Shown: positions 43,049 to 52,307, numbered from the stretch's first letter. The stretch is 61,221 nt of DNA from Citrifermentans bremense R1 (GCF_000426865.1 NZ_AUGE01000026.1:1-61221); one strand, 5' to 3'. Notes: generated by a model from the letters alone, not told the origin. Program-made: numbers and translations.

Positions 43049-44506
43049 ATGAATCCGTCAGTCCGTTGGGACAAGACCGTTGATGTGGTTGTCATAGGCT
43101 ATGGTGGCGCCGGTGCGACGGCTGCCATTGCGGCCCACGATGCCGGCGCCGCCACACTGGTACTGGAAAGCGCCTCTGAAGGGGGAGGCAACACCCTGGC
43201 CTCTTTCGGCGGGTTCGTCGGCCATGACGACCCCAGCAAGGCGCTTGCCTATTTTACGGCCCTCTTCAAGGCTTCCCATTCGGAGCGGGATGAGCAGTTG
43301 TTGCGGGTTTTTGTCGAAGAATCGGCAAAAACGCCGGACTGGCTCAGATCTTTGGACCGTGACGTTGCCTTGCAAAGCTACGGCGGCGCCAGCTATCCCC
43401 AGGTTGCCGGCGCCGAGGCCATAAAGAGATATGTGATCAAGGGGAAAAACAAAGGGGCGACGGCCTTTGCCCAGCATCTGTGGCGCCTCTTATCTTCCGC
43501 CGTCGAGCAGCAGCGGCACATCCCGGTTCTCCGCCAAACACCGGCACAACGCCTGGTTACGGGGCGTAACGGTGACGTCGTCGGCGTCATCGCCAAGGTC
43601 AACTGGCAGGATCTGGCCATTCAGGCCAAGCGCGGCGTGATCCTCGCCAGCGGCGGCTACGAGTTCGACCAGGCAACCCTCAAAAGCAGCGTCAAGGGAA
43701 GCCCACTGCATTCCCTGGGGCACCCCGGCAACCGGGGGGATGGGGTGCGCATGGCACAAAAGGTCGGTGCTGCCCTGTGGCATATGAACGGTGTCTCCTG
43801 TGCCTTTGGGCTCAAGGTGCCCGCCTTTGCCCCGGCGCTGATGATGTCCATCGGCAATGTCGGGCAGATCTTCGTCGACAGAAACGGCAACCGTTTTGTC
43901 AACGAGGGCGCCATCGAACGCCATGCCGCACTGTTGGCCGTGGATTTCTTCGACAGCCAGGCCCTTTCCTACCCCCGCATCCCTTTTTACCTGATCTTCG
44001 ACGAAAAGACTCGTAAGCGGGCGCCCCTGTCCCGCTCGGCCGGTCTCGGTTCTGCCGGCAGTTCCTACACCTGGAGCAAAGACAATCAGAAGGAGATTGA
44101 CAACGGCTGGATCAGCAAGGCCGACACCGTGGCAGAGCTGGCCCGGAAACTTGGGATCCCGGATGCGAATCTGAGCGACACCGTTGGGGGGTGGAATGCA
44201 GCGGTGCTTGCGGGACACGACGGGCATTTCGGTCGCGAGATGCCGGAGGATGCAGCGTCGGCCAGGATCGACACCGGACCGTTTTATGGCGTGGAGATTC
44301 ATCCTGCCCTGATCAACACCCAGGGGGGACCCCGGCGCAATGAACGGGCACAGATCGTCGACCCCTTCGGCAAGCCGATACCGGGATTGTATGGAGCCGG
44401 TGAACTTGGCTCCCTGTGGGGATTACTCTATCAGGGTGGCGGCAATATTGCCGAATGTCTGGCCTTTGGCAGGATCGCCGGGGCTAATGCGGCAGCAGGC
44501 AGGTGA
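43049..44506 (+). CDS. FAD-dependent fumarate-reductase/KstD-like flavoprotein
   Basis: The protein has 485 aa from the ATG at 43049, 37 bp after the porin gene; the ribosome site is weak (GGATCGGG). The FAD-binding start 'VVVIGYGGAGATAAIAAHDA', the 'GGNTLASFGGFVGH' loop and the C-terminal 'YGAGELGSLWG', 'GGNIAECLAFGRIAG' fit FAD_binding_2 enzymes (soluble fumarate reductases, ketosteroid dehydrogenases). It has no signal peptide or haem motif. It is not one of the known pathway enzymes; side-product recycling or fumarate/succinate balance are possibilities only. Confidence 0.85.
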   Translation: MNPSVRWDKTVDVVVIGYGGAGATAAIAAHDAGAATLVLESASEGGGNTLASFGGFVGHDDPSKALAYFTALFKASHSERDEQLLRVFVEESAKTPDWLRSLDRDVALQSYGGASYPQVAGAEAIKRYVIKGKNKGATAFAQHLWRLLSSAVEQQRHIPVLRQTPAQRLVTGRNGDVVGVIAKVNWQDLAIQAKRGVILASGGYEFDQATLKSSVKGSPLHSLGHPGNRGDGVRMAQKVGAALWHMNGVSCAFGLKVPAFAPALMMSIGNVGQIFVDRNGNRFVNEGAIERHAALLAVDFFDSQALSYPRIPFYLIFDEKTRKRAPLSRSAGLGSAGSSYTWSKDNQKEIDNGWISKADTVAELARKLGIPDANLSDTVGGWNAAVLAGHDGHFGREMPEDAASARIDTGPFYGVEIHPALINTQGGPRRNERAQIVDPFGKPIPGLYGAGELGSLWGLLYQGGGNIAECLAFGRIAGANAAAGR

Positions 44507-44557
44507 AAAGCCGCAGAGTGCGCTTTGTCGGGCGATCTGCGGCTTTTCACCTTTTTT
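44502..44557. terminator. 15-bp bidirectional terminator between bss and bbs operons
   Basis: GGTGAAAAGCCGCAG / CTGCGGCTTTTCACC, perfect, loop 20 nt, then six T on the plus strand. The stem includes the TGA stop codon of the flavoprotein. The A-rich left side lets it serve the minus operon too. Confidence 0.95.
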
Positions 44558-44583
44558 CGTGCCGTCAGTAAGAGCCTACATCA

Positions 44584-45009
44584 TCAGTGCAGGCGGGCGA
44601 GCACCGCTGCGGCCACGTTGTTCATCAGCACGCGCCCCAGGGCCTGATTCCTTTCCGATATCTCCCGCAGCATCACGCCGTTGATATCAACTACCTTGAC
44701 CGGCTTGGTTGCCCGGGCAGATGAGGTGTATTGGTATGGCTTGATCAATGATGAAACGCCGAAGATCCCCCCGGGGACGATGGAACAGACCGGGGCATCC
44801 GCAGTGAATCCCGCTCCGCTGCCGCTGTAGAACAGTTCCACTCCCCCTTCCAGGAGGAGCATCAGGTTATTGGCAGTGGTATGTTCCTTGAAGATGATGC
44901 TACCCGTGGGAAAGGATTTTTCTTCGCCAATGGTGGCGATATCCGTGAGTTGTTGGTTGGTCAGTGAAGCGAAGAATCGATAGGCCCGCAAGCGTTCTGG
45001 TGAAATCAT
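44584..45009 (-). CDS. Stand-alone cyclic-nucleotide-binding domain protein
   Basis: The protein has 141 aa from the ATG at 45009 (AAAGGAG upstream). The jelly-roll CNMP domain fills the protein ('FASLTNQQLTDIATIGEEKS', 'GSIIFKEHTTANNLMLLLEG', 'GGIFGVSSLIKPYQYTSSAR'). The phosphate-binding cassette is recognisable but diverged, and no DNA-binding domain follows, so it is not a CRP-type regulator. Last gene of the bbs operon; its role is unknown. Confidence 0.8.
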   Translation of the reverse strand: MISPERLRAYRFFASLTNQQLTDIATIGEEKSFPTGSIIFKEHTTANNLMLLLEGGVELFYSGSGAGFTADAPVCSIVPGGIFGVSSLIKPYQYTSSARATKPVKVVDINGVMLREISERNQALGRVLMNNVAAAVLARLH

Positions 45010-45098
45010 CGCTGTTTCTCCTTTGCACCCGTGCACGCGGTCTGCCCATGCTGCCGCTTTGGTTAGGGTGCGCATCCTGCCGTCGGCAGGGACTTATC

Positions 45099-45242
45099 TC
45101 AGGCAGGCTCCACCCTCAGGTACGACTGGCCATCTTCCGAACGTGCCAGGCGAATTTTCATCCCTCCGGGAAAGGTTATTTCCGTAGGGAAAAGCTCATC
45201 GTTACTGGTGTACTCCAATGGGGCGCTCTGTTCCTTTTTCAT
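45099..45242 (-). CDS. 46-aa hypothetical protein in the bbs operon
   Basis: Starts at the ATG at 45242; AAAGGA lies 13 bases upstream. Sequence 'MKKEQSAPLEYTSNDELFPT' then 'EITFPGGMKIRLARSEDGQS' and ends 'YLRVEPA'; it looks like a small beta-rich protein. Between bbsD and the cyclic-nucleotide protein. No known family. Confidence 0.5.
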   Translation of the reverse strand: MKKEQSAPLEYTSNDELFPTEITFPGGMKIRLARSEDGQSYLRVEPA

Positions 45243-45349
45243 GATCGAACCGTCCTTTCCCACCCTCTGGTGGCGGTGACTGGTGCCGCCGACTGTGTTC
45301 CCCAAGGCATCGTAGGGTACCGCAGCTGGCAGCAGTTGTTCCGTACCTG

Positions 45350-46099
45350 CTAGCCGGCGAAGAGACTTCTCCCGCCACAGACATAGAAGACCTGTCCGGT
45401 TATGAACGAGGCCTCGTCATCCAGGAAAAAGAGGACCGCGTTGGCGATGTCTTCGTCCTCGCCGATCTTGCCCATGGGCTGCTTGGCAAGAAAGCCGTTC
45501 CGGTTCTTTTCCGGCAGCTCGTCCCACATGGGGGTATGGATGAGGCCGGGGGCGATGCAGTTGACCGTTACCCCCTTGCGCCCAAGTTCCAGGGCCAGGG
45601 TCCTGGTCAGCCCAACCAGGCCGGCCTTGGCAGAGGAGTAGGGTGCCTGCCCCGCACCTCCGAGCCATGCCCTGGAGGCGATATTGACAATCCGCCCGCC
45701 TCCTCTTTCGATCATGTAGCCATGCACCGCCTGGCTGCAGAGAAAGGCCCCCTTGAGGTTGACGTTCACCGTCAAATCCCAGTCCGTCTCACTGAGATTT
45801 CTCAGGGCCCCGGCCCTCTCCATCCCCGCATTATTGACCAGAATGTCCAGGGAGCCGAACCTTTCCACTGCTGTCTTCACCATCTCCTGAACGGCGGAGG
45901 TCTTGCAGATGTCGGCAACCACGCCCATCACCTCAAACCCCTGCGCCGAAAATTCCTGAACCGTCTGATCGACTTTTCCCGGGACGATATCGTTGATGAC
46001 GATCTTCGCCCCCCGTTCCGCAAGTCGCTGGGCGGTTTTCTTGCCCATGCCGCTTGCCGATCCGGTTATCAAAGCCACTTTGCCTTGTAAGCCTGCCAT
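45350..46099 (-). CDS. bbsD: 2-(alpha-hydroxybenzyl)succinyl-CoA dehydrogenase, BbsD subunit
   Basis: The protein has 249 aa, a classical short-chain dehydrogenase: 'TGSASGMGKKTAQRLAERGA', NNAG in 'DILVNNAGMERAG', catalytic Ser in 'NIASRAW' and Y-SSA-K in 'APYSSAKAGLVGLTRTLALE'. It oxidises the hydroxyacyl-CoA with NAD. With the diverged partner encoded just upstream it should form the BbsCD enzyme, in which BbsD is the active half. Part of the minus-strand bbs operon. Confidence 0.88.
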   Translation of the reverse strand: MAGLQGKVALITGSASGMGKKTAQRLAERGAKIVINDIVPGKVDQTVQEFSAQGFEVMGVVADICKTSAVQEMVKTAVERFGSLDILVNNAGMERAGALRNLSETDWDLTVNVNLKGAFLCSQAVHGYMIERGGGRIVNIASRAWLGGAGQAPYSSAKAGLVGLTRTLALELGRKGVTVNCIAPGLIHTPMWDELPEKNRNGFLAKQPMGKIGEDEDIANAVLFFLDDEASFITGQVFYVCGGRSLFAG

Positions 46100-46125
46100 G
46101 ATCTTCCTCCCTGTGACATCCGCAA

Positions 46126-46875
46126 CTAAGCGGACATTGACGAATAGATACTCTTCCCGCCGCAGACGATAAGGTTCTGCCCCGTAACATAGCCGCTCTG
46201 GCCGGAAGCAAGGTACGCAGCGGCATAGGCTATATCCTCCGGCTTGCCCAGTCGCTGCACCGGCAACTGCGCAGCGCCTCTCTCCTCCTGTTCAGGGGAG
46301 AGGGGAGAATCCGCCGACTTGATGTCCCCCTTCAGGATTTGGTTTACGGTGATCCCGTCTTGGGCCAGCTCAAGGGCAAAGGAACGGGTCAGGCCGAAGA
46401 TGGCTGCCTTTGCGGTGCTGTAGTTGGCCTGCCTCGATGTCCCGAGGTAGTCAAGGCTGCCGATGTTGACAATCCGGCCATATTGCTGACTTTTCATCAC
46501 CGGGATCACATTCAGGGAAAAAGAGACCAGCGGGGAGATGTTTTCCTTCAGGGAGCGCTCCCAGGTCTCCATGGTGCCTTCAGTGATCGGGACACCGTCC
46601 CTGTGGTCGATAGCGTTGACCAGGATGTCGATCGAACCATGTTTATTGACAACCCTTCCTACTGCTTTCTTGACGGCGCTCGAATCTGCACCGTCAACGG
46701 CGATAACCTCCGCCGCACCCCCCCCCGCCGCCGCCACCAGGGCGAAGACCGTGTCCAGACGCTGCCGATCCCCATCGATCAGGACGACCTTCGCCCCGAG
46801 CTTGGCGAACCGGACGCTGATCGCTCCGCCAATATCGTTTGCCGCGCCAACTATCAGTGCTGTTCTGTCTTTCAT
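46126..46875 (-). CDS. bbsC: BbsC-type SDR subunit, degenerate cofactor motif
   Basis: The protein has 249 aa and an SDR fold, but the Gly-rich motif reads 'VGAANDIGGAISV' (Asp in place of the second Gly) and NNAG is replaced by 'NAID'. The YxxxK pair is kept ('ANYSTAKAA'). Known BbsC subunits of the benzylsuccinate pathway are structural partners of BbsD with impaired cofactor binding; the same seems true here. It lies 26 bp before bbsD. Symbols rest on order and motif quality. Confidence 0.82.
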   Translation of the reverse strand: MKDRTALIVGAANDIGGAISVRFAKLGAKVVLIDGDRQRLDTVFALVAAAGGGAAEVIAVDGADSSAVKKAVGRVVNKHGSIDILVNAIDHRDGVPITEGTMETWERSLKENISPLVSFSLNVIPVMKSQQYGRIVNIGSLDYLGTSRQANYSTAKAAIFGLTRSFALELAQDGITVNQILKGDIKSADSPLSPEQEERGAAQLPVQRLGKPEDIAYAAAYLASGQSGYVTGQNLIVCGGKSIYSSMSA

Positions 46876-46924
46876 GACTGCATCTCCTTACTGTTGCTGA
46901 GGATTAATTGATCATACGCCTCGC

Positions 46925-48097
46925 TTACCACCCTTTGACCAGCATGTGCATGGTGCAGGCCGCATGCTCGGTTCCGGAGAGCCCGCCGCCGGTGACGTGT
47001 GACATGGCTACGTTGGGGGTCGGACCGACCTGGTAACCGCCGCATTCCCCCCGCAACTGCATCACATTCTGGGCGATCTGGGCCGCACCGGAGGCGCCGA
47101 TCGGGTGGCCGTAGGAGAGCAACCCACCCCGGGGGCTCACCACGCACTGGCCGCCATAGGTTGACTGGCCATCCCGCAGGAACTTGAGCCCTTCCCCCTT
47201 GTTGCAGAGCCCCATGCACTCATAATAGAGCAGCTCGGCAATGGTAAACGCGTCATGCAATTCGAGAATATTCACCTCTTTCGGACCGATCCCCGATTCC
47301 TCGTAGAGCTTTTCCGAGGTGGTCTCGGTGATGTCGTCGCCGGTGATGTCCCTCGGCCGGTTATGGTACGGGCCTGACTCCACCACCACACCCGCCACCT
47401 TGACCGGCTTTGCTATGCCCAGCTTCTTCATCATTTCCTTGGAGCCGACCACCACCGCGGCCGCGCCATCGGCAATGCCGCAGCACTGCTGGAGGGTCAT
47501 GGGATAGGCAACCATACGGGAATTGACCACTTCGTCAACCGTGATTGCCCCCTTGAACCAGGCATTGGGGTTATGGGTGGCATGCTTTCGGTTCTTCACC
47601 GTGATCATCGCCAGGTCCTCGATGGTGGCGCCGGTCTCATGCATGTAGCGAGTCGCCCGCATGGCATATTTCCCGGTCATCACCGCCCCGTGCATGGTCT
47701 CGATGTCCGACCTGGCAGCACTGAACGCGGCCCCGCTCTGGCGATGCATGGTGTGGTTCTCACAGCCGATGCCGATCGAAAGGTCGGTGAGTCCGGTGGC
47801 CACATCCTTGATGGCGCAGTAGACCGCCATGGCCCCGGCGGAGCAGGCACTTTGGACATTGACGATGGGAAGCCTGGGGCCGCACATCCCAAGCCCCCTG
47901 AAAACGGCTTGGCCGGTGGTCATGTCGTTCATGCCGTTTCCCACGTAGGCGCTCTGGATCATGTCGGGCCGGTCGATGTTGGACCCCCGCATGGCCTGGA
48001 GGGCGGCTTCCCTCCCCAGGACGTCGAAATCGACGATGTGCCTGCCGAATTTCGTTTCTCCCACCCCTGCTATGTAGACTTCACGTTGTAATTTCAT
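46925..48097 (-). CDS. bbsB: Benzoylsuccinyl-CoA thiolase, catalytic subunit
   Basis: The protein has 390 aa, thiolase superfamily of the SCP-x/lipid-transfer type. The nucleophilic Cys lies in '[17 protein letters not shown]'. Further features are '[17 protein letters not shown]' and '[20 protein letters not shown]', with HDA and GHP histidines. It cleaves benzoylsuccinyl-CoA with CoA to benzoyl-CoA and succinyl-CoA together with BbsA. AGGAG precedes its ATG; it follows bbsA in the operon. Confidence 0.9.
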   Translation of the reverse strand: MKLQREVYIAGVGETKFGRHIVDFDVLGREAALQAMRGSNIDRPDMIQSAYVGNGMNDMTTGQAVFRGLGMCGPRLPIVNVQSACSAGAMAVYCAIKDVATGLTDLSIGIGCENHTMHRQSGAAFSAARSDIETMHGAVMTGKYAMRATRYMHETGATIEDLAMITVKNRKHATHNPNAWFKGAITVDEVVNSRMVAYPMTLQQCCGIADGAAAVVVGSKEMMKKLGIAKPVKVAGVVVESGPYHNRPRDITGDDITETTSEKLYEESGIGPKEVNILELHDAFTIAELLYYECMGLCNKGEGLKFLRDGQSTYGGQCVVSPRGGLLSYGHPIGASGAAQIAQNVMQLRGECGGYQVGPTPNVAMSHVTGGGLSGTEHAACTMHMLVKGW

Positions 48098-48146
48098 ATA
48101 TCCGTCTCCTGTTTCTCCCGGTCGGTAAGTTGCGTTCTCGTTATGC

Positions 48147-48587
48147 TCAGCCGATTTTCTTGAACTTGTAGCTTGTGATGGGGAGGCCGTCGTTGTTCAT
48201 CCGGATCGCCCCCAGGGTCAGCTCCACCTCTTCGTCGCAGCGATAGGTGTTGACCTCCCCCTCCAGCTGGGCGAAGACCCGCAGGTTTTCGGGGAGATCC
48301 ACATAGGCGAAGATGTACGGAGTCTCCAGCCCCTGCTGGCCGATATAGATGTCCGAGAAGCTGTAGACCTTGCCCCGGCGGGAGAGGGGAATTATTTCAA
48401 ACTCTTGGCTCCAGCAGCTGGTGCACATCTCGGTCTTGAAATCCACTTGCCCGCACTTCTTGCAACGGTACCCCTTCAGGTAGGGAAGGGCGCCATCCTT
48501 GGGCACTTCCAGTATGTCCGGGTGAAAAAAGGTAATATCGGGTTCCTTTTCCTTGGTTTTCTTTTTTGGTGCTTCTTCCTGAGCCAT
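48147..48587 (-). CDS. bbsA: Benzoylsuccinyl-CoA thiolase, Zn-finger/OB-fold subunit
   Basis: The protein has 146 aa from the ATG at 48587, directly behind GAGGAGGAGCG; an in-frame TTG five codons earlier is less likely. A Lys/Glu-rich N-terminus, a zinc ribbon C-x2-C-x9-C-x2-C in '[17 protein letters not shown]', and an OB-fold ('[15 protein letters not shown]'). These DUF35-type proteins pair with thiolases lacking part of their own active site. It lies directly upstream of bbsB. Confidence 0.88.
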   Translation of the reverse strand: MAQEEAPKKKTKEKEPDITFFHPDILEVPKDGALPYLKGYRCKKCGQVDFKTEMCTSCWSQEFEIIPLSRRGKVYSFSDIYIGQQGLETPYIFAYVDLPENLRVFAQLEGEVNTYRCDEEVELTLGAIRMNNDGLPITSYKFKKIG

Positions 48588-48665
48588 GACGCTCCTCCTC
48601 AAAGTATTTTTCCAACCTCTGTTATGTTGAAAAGCAATAGGTCTATTGTCTGCATGGGGACCACC

Positions 48666-50675
48666 TCAGGTGCTGACCAAGGTTTGTGGAACGCCCTGCG
48701 CGCCCGATTCCATCCGGCTGCAGACCAACTCGGCAATATCCTTCACCATCTGCTCTTCCGTGAACTTCTTCAGCCCGTCCGTCAGCATCAGCATGCAGAA
48801 GGGGCAGGCGGTGGCGATGGTTTTGGCCCCCGTGTCGAGGGCCTCTTTTGCCCTGGTCTGGTTGATCCGCGTTCCCTCTTCCTCGGTCCAGTAATTGCCC
48901 CCACCGGCACCGCAGCAGAAGCTTTCGCAGCCGTGTCTCGGCATTTCCACCAGTTGACCCACCGAGGAAACCACACTGCGCGGCTCCGACAGTACCTGGT
49001 TGTGCCTTCCCAGATAGCAGGGATCGTGGTAGCAGATGGCCTGGCCGCTGTTGGTCAGCGTTATCTTGCCGGCTTCTATCAGCCCCCGCAGGAGTACTGC
49101 ATGGGGAACGACGTCGAACTTGGCCCCCAGCAGCGGATAATGGCGGGTAAAGCTGTTGAAACAATGGGGGCACATGGTAATGACCTTGGTCACCCCCAGA
49201 TCGTTGAACTCTTCGATGTTCTGGCCGGCTATCTCCGTGAAGAGGAACTCGTTCCCCATCTGCTTGGCAGGGTCGCCCGTGCAACGATTCTCTTCCAGGA
49301 TGCCGAAGGAGACCCCGGCATGTTTGAGGATGGCGACCATGGCCCGGGCGATGCTTTGCGTCCGCTCCTCGTAGGCAACGGAACAGCCGATCCAGAGGAG
49401 GTACTCGGTGGTGCCCTTTTCGTAGAAGGGGACATCGATCCCCTTGCGCCAGTCATTGGGGCCGAAACCGGTGCCGATAAAGGGGTGATGGCGGGCCTCC
49501 AGGCTCCGGTTTGCCTGCCCCATGATCTCGGGCATCTCGGAGCGCTCCATGAGCAGGTGCTGCCGCATCTGCAGGATGGCGTTGGGCTGGTTCACCGATA
49601 CCGGGCAGGCCTCCATGCAGGCGGCGCAGGTGGTGCAGCTGTAGATGGCGTCGGTGGAGATCGCTTCCAGGAGGGATTCGTCGTCCATCCTTCCGTGCTG
49701 CAGGTATTCGGCAAGGGTGACCATGACCCCCTTGGGGGAGAGCTTTTTGCCGGTCTGGGCGGCAGGGCAGACCTCGTGGCAGCGGCCGCATTTCAGGCAG
49801 GTGGAGGCATCCAGCAGGTTCTTCCGGCTGAAATCCGCCAGCTTGCTCGCGCCCAGGCTTGGCGTCTCGTCCCCGTCCCCTTCGAACGACTCGAAATCGA
49901 TGACCCCCATCTTGGGGCCGGGGACCGGCACATCGAGCCCGGCGTTGGCCGGGGCCAGCACCAGGTGGACCAGGGGAGAGAAGGGGATGTAGGCGATGGT
50001 TGCCAGGGCAAGGAGGCCGTGGGTCCACCAGAGGTAGCGATGGAGTTCCAGTCCCCCTCGCCCGACCGACAGCATCGAGCCGAGCCAGTTGCCGACGAAG
50101 GAGCCGGGATCGGCGCCGTTTTGGGCGATCCTTGCCCCCTCGATGAAGAAGCCGGTGACGACGATGGCGATGATCCCGATCTCCACCTGGATGAAGCCCG
50201 AGTTGGCCCTGAAGCAGGTGAGCCGCTCCGGCGGGAAGAGGCGCCGGATGAGCAGGTACACTACCCCCGCAAGTGCTGCCACCCCGGCGGCGTCGAGGGC
50301 CGCCCCCATGAACCAGTGATTGAACTCCCCCTTGAACACGGGGAGCCTGAAGAGCACATTGGCGAACACCAGGATGGTGCCGGCGGACAGGAGGACCATC
50401 CCCCAGAACAGGAGCCCGTGGGCAATGCCTGTGCAAAGTTTCCTATAGATTCGGGTGCCGACGATCCCCCTGGTGAGAAACGACCGGATATGGAGCGGTC
50501 CCAGCTTCAGGGCGTCCAGGGTAAGCCCAAGCTTGACGCTCGCCTTTCCCTGGCGGATCCGTTTCCAGTGGCCGTAGATGCCGTACCCGAAAACGGCCAG
50601 GGCTGGCAGGGAAAGAAGGTCGATCAAAAGGCCGTAGCCGATGTTCCAGTAGGGGATTCGTTCCATCTCAGGCAC
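48666..50675 (-). CDS. Membrane Fe-S oxidoreductase, ETF:(methyl)menaquinone oxidoreductase (EMO) type
   Basis: The protein has 669 aa. About five N-terminal membrane helices of NarI-like type (to ~residue 260) are followed by two 4Fe-4S motifs ('CLKCGRCHEVCP', 'CTTCAACMEACP') and two CCG domains (second: 'CYHDPCYLGRHNQ..SFCCGAGGGNYW'). It is the layout of the EMO family that takes electrons from ETF to menaquinone in Geobacter and other anaerobes. Its start overlaps etfA by 8 bp, so the electron path BbsG to EtfAB to this protein to quinone is encoded in one operon. Confidence 0.9.
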   Translation of the reverse strand: MPEMERIPYWNIGYGLLIDLLSLPALAVFGYGIYGHWKRIRQGKASVKLGLTLDALKLGPLHIRSFLTRGIVGTRIYRKLCTGIAHGLLFWGMVLLSAGTILVFANVLFRLPVFKGEFNHWFMGAALDAAGVAALAGVVYLLIRRLFPPERLTCFRANSGFIQVEIGIIAIVVTGFFIEGARIAQNGADPGSFVGNWLGSMLSVGRGGLELHRYLWWTHGLLALATIAYIPFSPLVHLVLAPANAGLDVPVPGPKMGVIDFESFEGDGDETPSLGASKLADFSRKNLLDASTCLKCGRCHEVCPAAQTGKKLSPKGVMVTLAEYLQHGRMDDESLLEAISTDAIYSCTTCAACMEACPVSVNQPNAILQMRQHLLMERSEMPEIMGQANRSLEARHHPFIGTGFGPNDWRKGIDVPFYEKGTTEYLLWIGCSVAYEERTQSIARAMVAILKHAGVSFGILEENRCTGDPAKQMGNEFLFTEIAGQNIEEFNDLGVTKVITMCPHCFNSFTRHYPLLGAKFDVVPHAVLLRGLIEAGKITLTNSGQAICYHDPCYLGRHNQVLSEPRSVVSSVGQLVEMPRHGCESFCCGAGGGNYWTEEEGTRINQTRAKEALDTGAKTIATACPFCMLMLTDGLKKFTEEQMVKDIAELVCSRMESGAQGVPQTLVST

Positions 50676-51555
50676 TCTCCTTGAGGGCGTTGATCAGGGC
50701 CGGGACCGCATTTTTGTAGTCCCCGACGATGCCGAACCTGGCCCGTTTGAAGATGTTCGCCTCGTTGTCCTTGTTGATGGCCACGACGCATTTGGCATTG
50801 GAGATACCGGCCAGATGCTGGCTGGCGCCGGAGACGCCGACGGCGAAATACACAGTTGGCGCGACGATCTTGCCGGTCTGGCCGATCTGCGCGCCGGGGG
50901 GCATCCACCCCTCGTCCACGGCCCCCCGGGAAGCCCCGACCGCCCCCTTCAGCAGGCCGGCCATGTCCTTCAGGACGGCAAAGCTGTCGCCGGTGCCGAG
51001 CCCCCGTCCGCCGGTCACCACGACCTCGGCATCTTCCAGGGGGATACCCTGCCGCTCTTCCTCGATCTCTTCCAGGAGGGCGATCCTCTGCGCCCCTGCC
51101 GGCAGCTCCACGGTGGGAGTCGCCCCTGCCAGGTCGGCTGCCTCGAAATATTTGCGCTTGATGGTGAGAACCACTGGCCCGGATCCCACCTTGTAGCGGG
51201 CAACCGCCTTGGAGCCATAGAGGGAGCGCTCGATGGTCAGGTCAGCCGTGATGGCGGTGACCTCGGTGAGGATCGGGGCGCCCAGGCTTACCGCCAGGGG
51301 ACCGGCCAGGCCGCTGCCTATGGCGGTCGAGCTCAAAAGGATCAACTCGTACCCTTCGGTCCTGATGAGGTCGGCAAGCCCCGTCCCCAGATTGGCCCCC
51401 AGGGTATCGGCAACCCGGCAGGCCTTGCCGTAGCTCCCCCAAAGCTCGCCGTCTCCAAGCACGACCACATCCGGAGTCTGGCAGAACAGCCTGCTTACGG
51501 TGACAAGTTCCCCGAGGATCTTCGGGTTGGCCGTTTCGACGATCAGCGTTTTCAT
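50668..51555 (-). CDS. etfA: Electron transfer flavoprotein alpha subunit
   Basis: The protein has 295 aa from the ATG at 51555 (AAGGAGG upstream), overlapping etfB by 4 bp. The C-terminal FAD domain is intact: 'VVTGGRGLGTGDSFAVLKDM', 'GASRGAVDEGWMPPGAQIGQ', 'TGKIVAPTVYFAVGVSGASQ', 'VAINKDNEANIFKRARFGIV'. It accepts electrons from benzylsuccinyl-CoA dehydrogenase. The dedicated copy inside the catabolic operon argues for a self-sufficient pathway. Confidence 0.93.
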   Translation of the reverse strand: MKTLIVETANPKILGELVTVSRLFCQTPDVVVLGDGELWGSYGKACRVADTLGANLGTGLADLIRTEGYELILLSSTAIGSGLAGPLAVSLGAPILTEVTAITADLTIERSLYGSKAVARYKVGSGPVVLTIKRKYFEAADLAGATPTVELPAGAQRIALLEEIEEERQGIPLEDAEVVVTGGRGLGTGDSFAVLKDMAGLLKGAVGASRGAVDEGWMPPGAQIGQTGKIVAPTVYFAVGVSGASQHLAGISNAKCVVAINKDNEANIFKRARFGIVGDYKNAVPALINALKESA

Positions 51556-52307
51556 AGGTACCGCTCCTCCTTGAGTCTTCTCAAGAGCACACGGACGGCT
51601 TCGTCCATGTCCTCGGCCGGGATCAGTTCGCAATTGGACTCGACCTTGGGGATGGCCACCGACAGTTCGGAAACGTTCATTTTTCCAGTCCCGATCTCAG
51701 CCAGTTTCTCTACCGGCTTCTTTTTGGCGGCAAAGATCGCCTTGACCGCGGGTATCCGGGGGACGTTCTCAGGCACGCTGGTGATGGAGAGCACCCCCGT
51801 GCCGGAGAGTTTCAAAAGCCGCTTCCCCGTCTCGGTTATCTGGGCGATTTTCCAGCCCCCGTCAGCACTTTCCACCCCGCAGGCCTGGGGGACAAAGGGG
51901 AGGTCGAGCATGCCGGCCAACACACCCGGCACGACCCCCCGATCCATGTCCGAGGACTGGCGCCCAGCAAGGACCAGGTCCACCGCCCCCTGCCGGTCGA
52001 TGGCTTCCTTCAGGTTGGCGGCGATCACATAGGGGTCGTCGGAAGTTCCTTCCACCAGGACCACCTTGTCGGCCCCCATGGCGAGCGCCTTTCTCAGGAA
52101 CTGGACATCGTCGCCCAGGCCGTAGGAGGCAACGGTTAGATCGGCGCCGAGTTTCTCCTTCAGCTGCACCCCAAGTTCGATGGCGTTTTCGTCGTAGAGG
52201 CCGATCATTCTCGTGTAACGGGGATGGGCCCTGTTCCCCACCAGTTCGAAGTCGGCCGAAGGTACCTCGTAATCGGGGACTACCTTTGCCAAGACGATAA
52301 TGTGCAT
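51552..52307 (-). CDS. etfB: Electron transfer flavoprotein beta subunit
   Basis: The protein has 251 aa from the ATG at 52307 (AGGAG upstream); longer frames are artefacts. 'MHIIVLAKVVPDYEVPSADF', 'ENAIELGVQLKEKLGADLTV' and the AMP-binding 'VDLVLAGRQSSDMDRGVVPG' are standard EtfB. Between bbsH and etfA. Confidence 0.93.
   Translation of the reverse strand: MHIIVLAKVVPDYEVPSADFELVGNRAHPRYTRMIGLYDENAIELGVQLKEKLGADLTVASYGLGDDVQFLRKALAMGADKVVLVEGTSDDPYVIAANLKEAIDRQGAVDLVLAGRQSSDMDRGVVPGVLAGMLDLPFVPQACGVESADGGWKIAQITETGKRLLKLSGTGVLSITSVPENVPRIPAVKAIFAAKKKPVEKLAEIGTGKMNVSELSVAIPKVESNCELIPAEDMDEAVRVLLRRLKEERYL

Noticed and set aside
48405..50684. 759-codon plus-strand frame over the EMO-like gene
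   Set aside because: Low-complexity Gly/Asp/Glu/His-rich shadow of a gene with clear Fe-S motifs on the other strand.
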